Shown here: one piece after another, positions 62,986 to 64,000 of the stretch
Position numbering within the stretch: the first letter of the stretch is position 1
How the letters are laid out: the number at the start of each line of letters is the position of its first letter
Origin: Sphingomonas xinjiangensis
GTDB taxonomy: Bacteria; Pseudomonadota; Alphaproteobacteria; Sphingomonadales; Sphingomonadaceae
DNA length: 64,000 nucleotides
Assembly: GCF_014199255.1 (NCBI RefSeq)
Contig: NZ_JACIJF010000002.1
Location: 431,967 to 495,966, forward strand
Reading direction: 5' to 3'
Notes under the pieces: model-generated
What the model saw: only the letters and a program-made list of their open reading frames with translations
Databases searched by the model: none
What the model was told of the DNA's origin: nothing
Translations under genes and position numbers: made by a program

Positions 62986-63442
62986 GCCATCTCAGGTCCG
63001 TGGCCCCTGCGTGGCCCCACCCCGCACCGGGTCCGAAACATAGACACGAACCCTCGCCCGACGAACCATTATGGTACAAGTTGGCACCTTCTTGATCGAC
63101 CGATTCGACCTGTTCGGATGGCCCAAATCGGCCGGTTGAAGCTTGGCAGCTCCCGGACCAGATCGCGCGAAGCGGACATTAGCTTCGCTCGCTGATCGGC
63201 CGCTAAGACCCAAGCCGACGCTTACACCACCCTTCCGGCTCCCCAATTTCAGCCGGTCGTTCATACGGCTCTATAGCCGCTCGCGGCAACCGAAGGCAGC
63301 TGCCTGAACGGCTTAGATTGAGCGGCAGCGGAAGGGCGGCATTTTAGAGGTCACGGTCGAGAGCGGACGCGTACCGGCGGTCTCCGGCTCGCGGCAACGT
63401 TTCGCTCTTGGTTTCGTTTAGCCGCCTGCGACGGAGGGGCCT

Positions 63443-63505
63443 ATGGCTGAAAACCCGGCATATTACCGCGAGCGCGCACGTGAGCAACATGCCGCGGTGG
63501 CCACC
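63443..63505 (+). pseudogene. N-terminal fragment of a small conserved gene
   Basis: An ATG at 63443, with GGAGG upstream, opens MAENPAYYRERAREQHAAVA. This resembles the start of a small helical protein common in sphingomonads. After about 20 residues the frame becomes low-quality and overlaps the nitronate monooxygenase remnant on the other strand. It looks like a gene start cut off at a junction. Confidence 0.3.
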
Positions 63506-63703
63506 CGCCTCGATACCCTGCGCCACAATCTCACGCACCTCCTCAATCATGGTGCGGGCACCCGCAGCGTCCGTCGCGCCGACACCGATGGAGCCCAACG
63601 CCCCCGCTTCACAAGCCGATGCCGGCAGGAGCGGCGTTGAGACGCCGGCCATCGGAGCCTGGATCAACGGCGCACTGAGTTCGAAACGATCGAGCAAGGA
63701 CAT
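63490..63703 (-). pseudogene. Nitronate monooxygenase remnant
   Basis: From the ATG at 63703 the frame reads a clear family N-terminus (LLDRFELSAPLIQAPMAGV, then EAGALGSIGVGATDA). At about residue 57 it jumps to QGIEAGGHRGM, which in intact enzymes lies roughly 100 residues later, and the similarity then ends. The central region and the whole C-terminus are missing, so this is an internally deleted, truncated gene. Confidence 0.65.
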
Positions 63704-64000
63704 GAGCACACCAACCCCAATGTACGATCGTCTGCTTATGGGCATCTCGAAGCGCAAAGTGAATGTCGGGCTCTGGGGCGGAAGCTGACTGGCAGCTCTG
63801 CGGCCGGGAAGACCCAAATGTGGACGTTCAGAGCCGCATTGCCGCTTCTCACGTTTGGCCATTCGTCGTCTAATCGCGTCGGTTGCAAGGGGTTTCTGAG
63901 ATGCCGTTGCCGGGAGCATGGTCGTCTTCGCGGTCGGCATGTGCCGCCGCATGATGGGGCTTCGCGGGCGGCTCTTCCAATGTTCATCACGCACTCCGCA

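Larger units (their letters stand above)
62665..64000. other. Gene-poor right end with gene remnants
   Basis: About 1.3 kb without an intact gene. It contains one terminator-like hairpin (62958-62983) and a truncated nitronate monooxygenase frame (63490-63703) overlapping the start of another short gene fragment (63443). No transposase, integrase or tRNA was recognised in it. Confidence 0.6.

Noticed and set aside
62692..63264. Possible recombinase or integrase remnant in the right-hand gene-poor region
   Set aside because: Frames on both strands give no catalytic motif or continuous similarity; only hairpins and low-quality frames are visible.

Overview
The window reads as chromosome of a high-GC alphaproteobacterium, most likely a Sphingomonas or close relative. 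The evidence is dense high-GC coding on both strands, NodT-type outer-membrane lipoproteins, large TonB-dependent receptors next to glycosidases, a fused IIA-HPr-EI phosphotransferase protein, and a GumD/SpsB-type sugar-phosphate transferase near galU and ugd. All functions are read from translated sequence and family knowledge; no database search was run.

Layout. 0.2-8.3 kb is mostly housekeeping: an SDR oxidoreductase/patatin pair, a DUF808 membrane protein, a hybrid histidine kinase, a PBP4-type carboxypeptidase, a periplasmic cyclophilin and a small AhpD-like protein. 8.3-20.7 kb is a regulated efflux island. It holds a TetR gene, a MarR gene with a near-perfect operator palindrome, an EmrAB-type MFS pump with its own outer-membrane factor, and, facing it, a MexAB-OprM-type RND pump with a divergent TetR repressor. 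20.8-22.1 kb has a GFA-fold protein and CutC.

22.1-48.3 kb is the centre of interest. The genes nagB-II, nagA, nagF (IIA-HPr-EI) and nagE (IICB) import and catabolise GlcNAc. They are followed by an alpha/beta hydrolase, a GH2 beta-galactosidase and a HutC/NagR-type GntR regulator, and then by a tightly coupled run of exoglycosidases: GH20, GH2 beta-mannosidase, GH3, GH125, GH92 and GH29. A glycosylasparaginase comes next. Together these could remove galactose, fucose, GlcNAc, xylose and mannose from a plant-type complex N-glycan and finally cut the GlcNAc-Asn bond. Free GlcNAc would enter the PTS. As I recall, the GH3-GH125-GH92 order is that of nixI-nixJ-nixK in Xanthomonas campestris. A short motif (CTATATTGGT, or its complement) occurs before both the nag genes and the glycosidase run, which suggests one regulon.

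48.3-55.7 kb carries two TonB-dependent receptors and a Tat-exported PhoD phosphatase. 55.8-60.7 kb holds sugar-nucleotide and polysaccharide genes: a polyprenyl-phosphate sugar transferase flanked by two related one-helix small proteins, then ugd and galU on the other strand. 61-62.7 kb has a zinc alcohol dehydrogenase and a conserved-looking hypothetical protein. The last 1.3 kb is gene-poor and holds the remnant of a nitronate monooxygenase gene.
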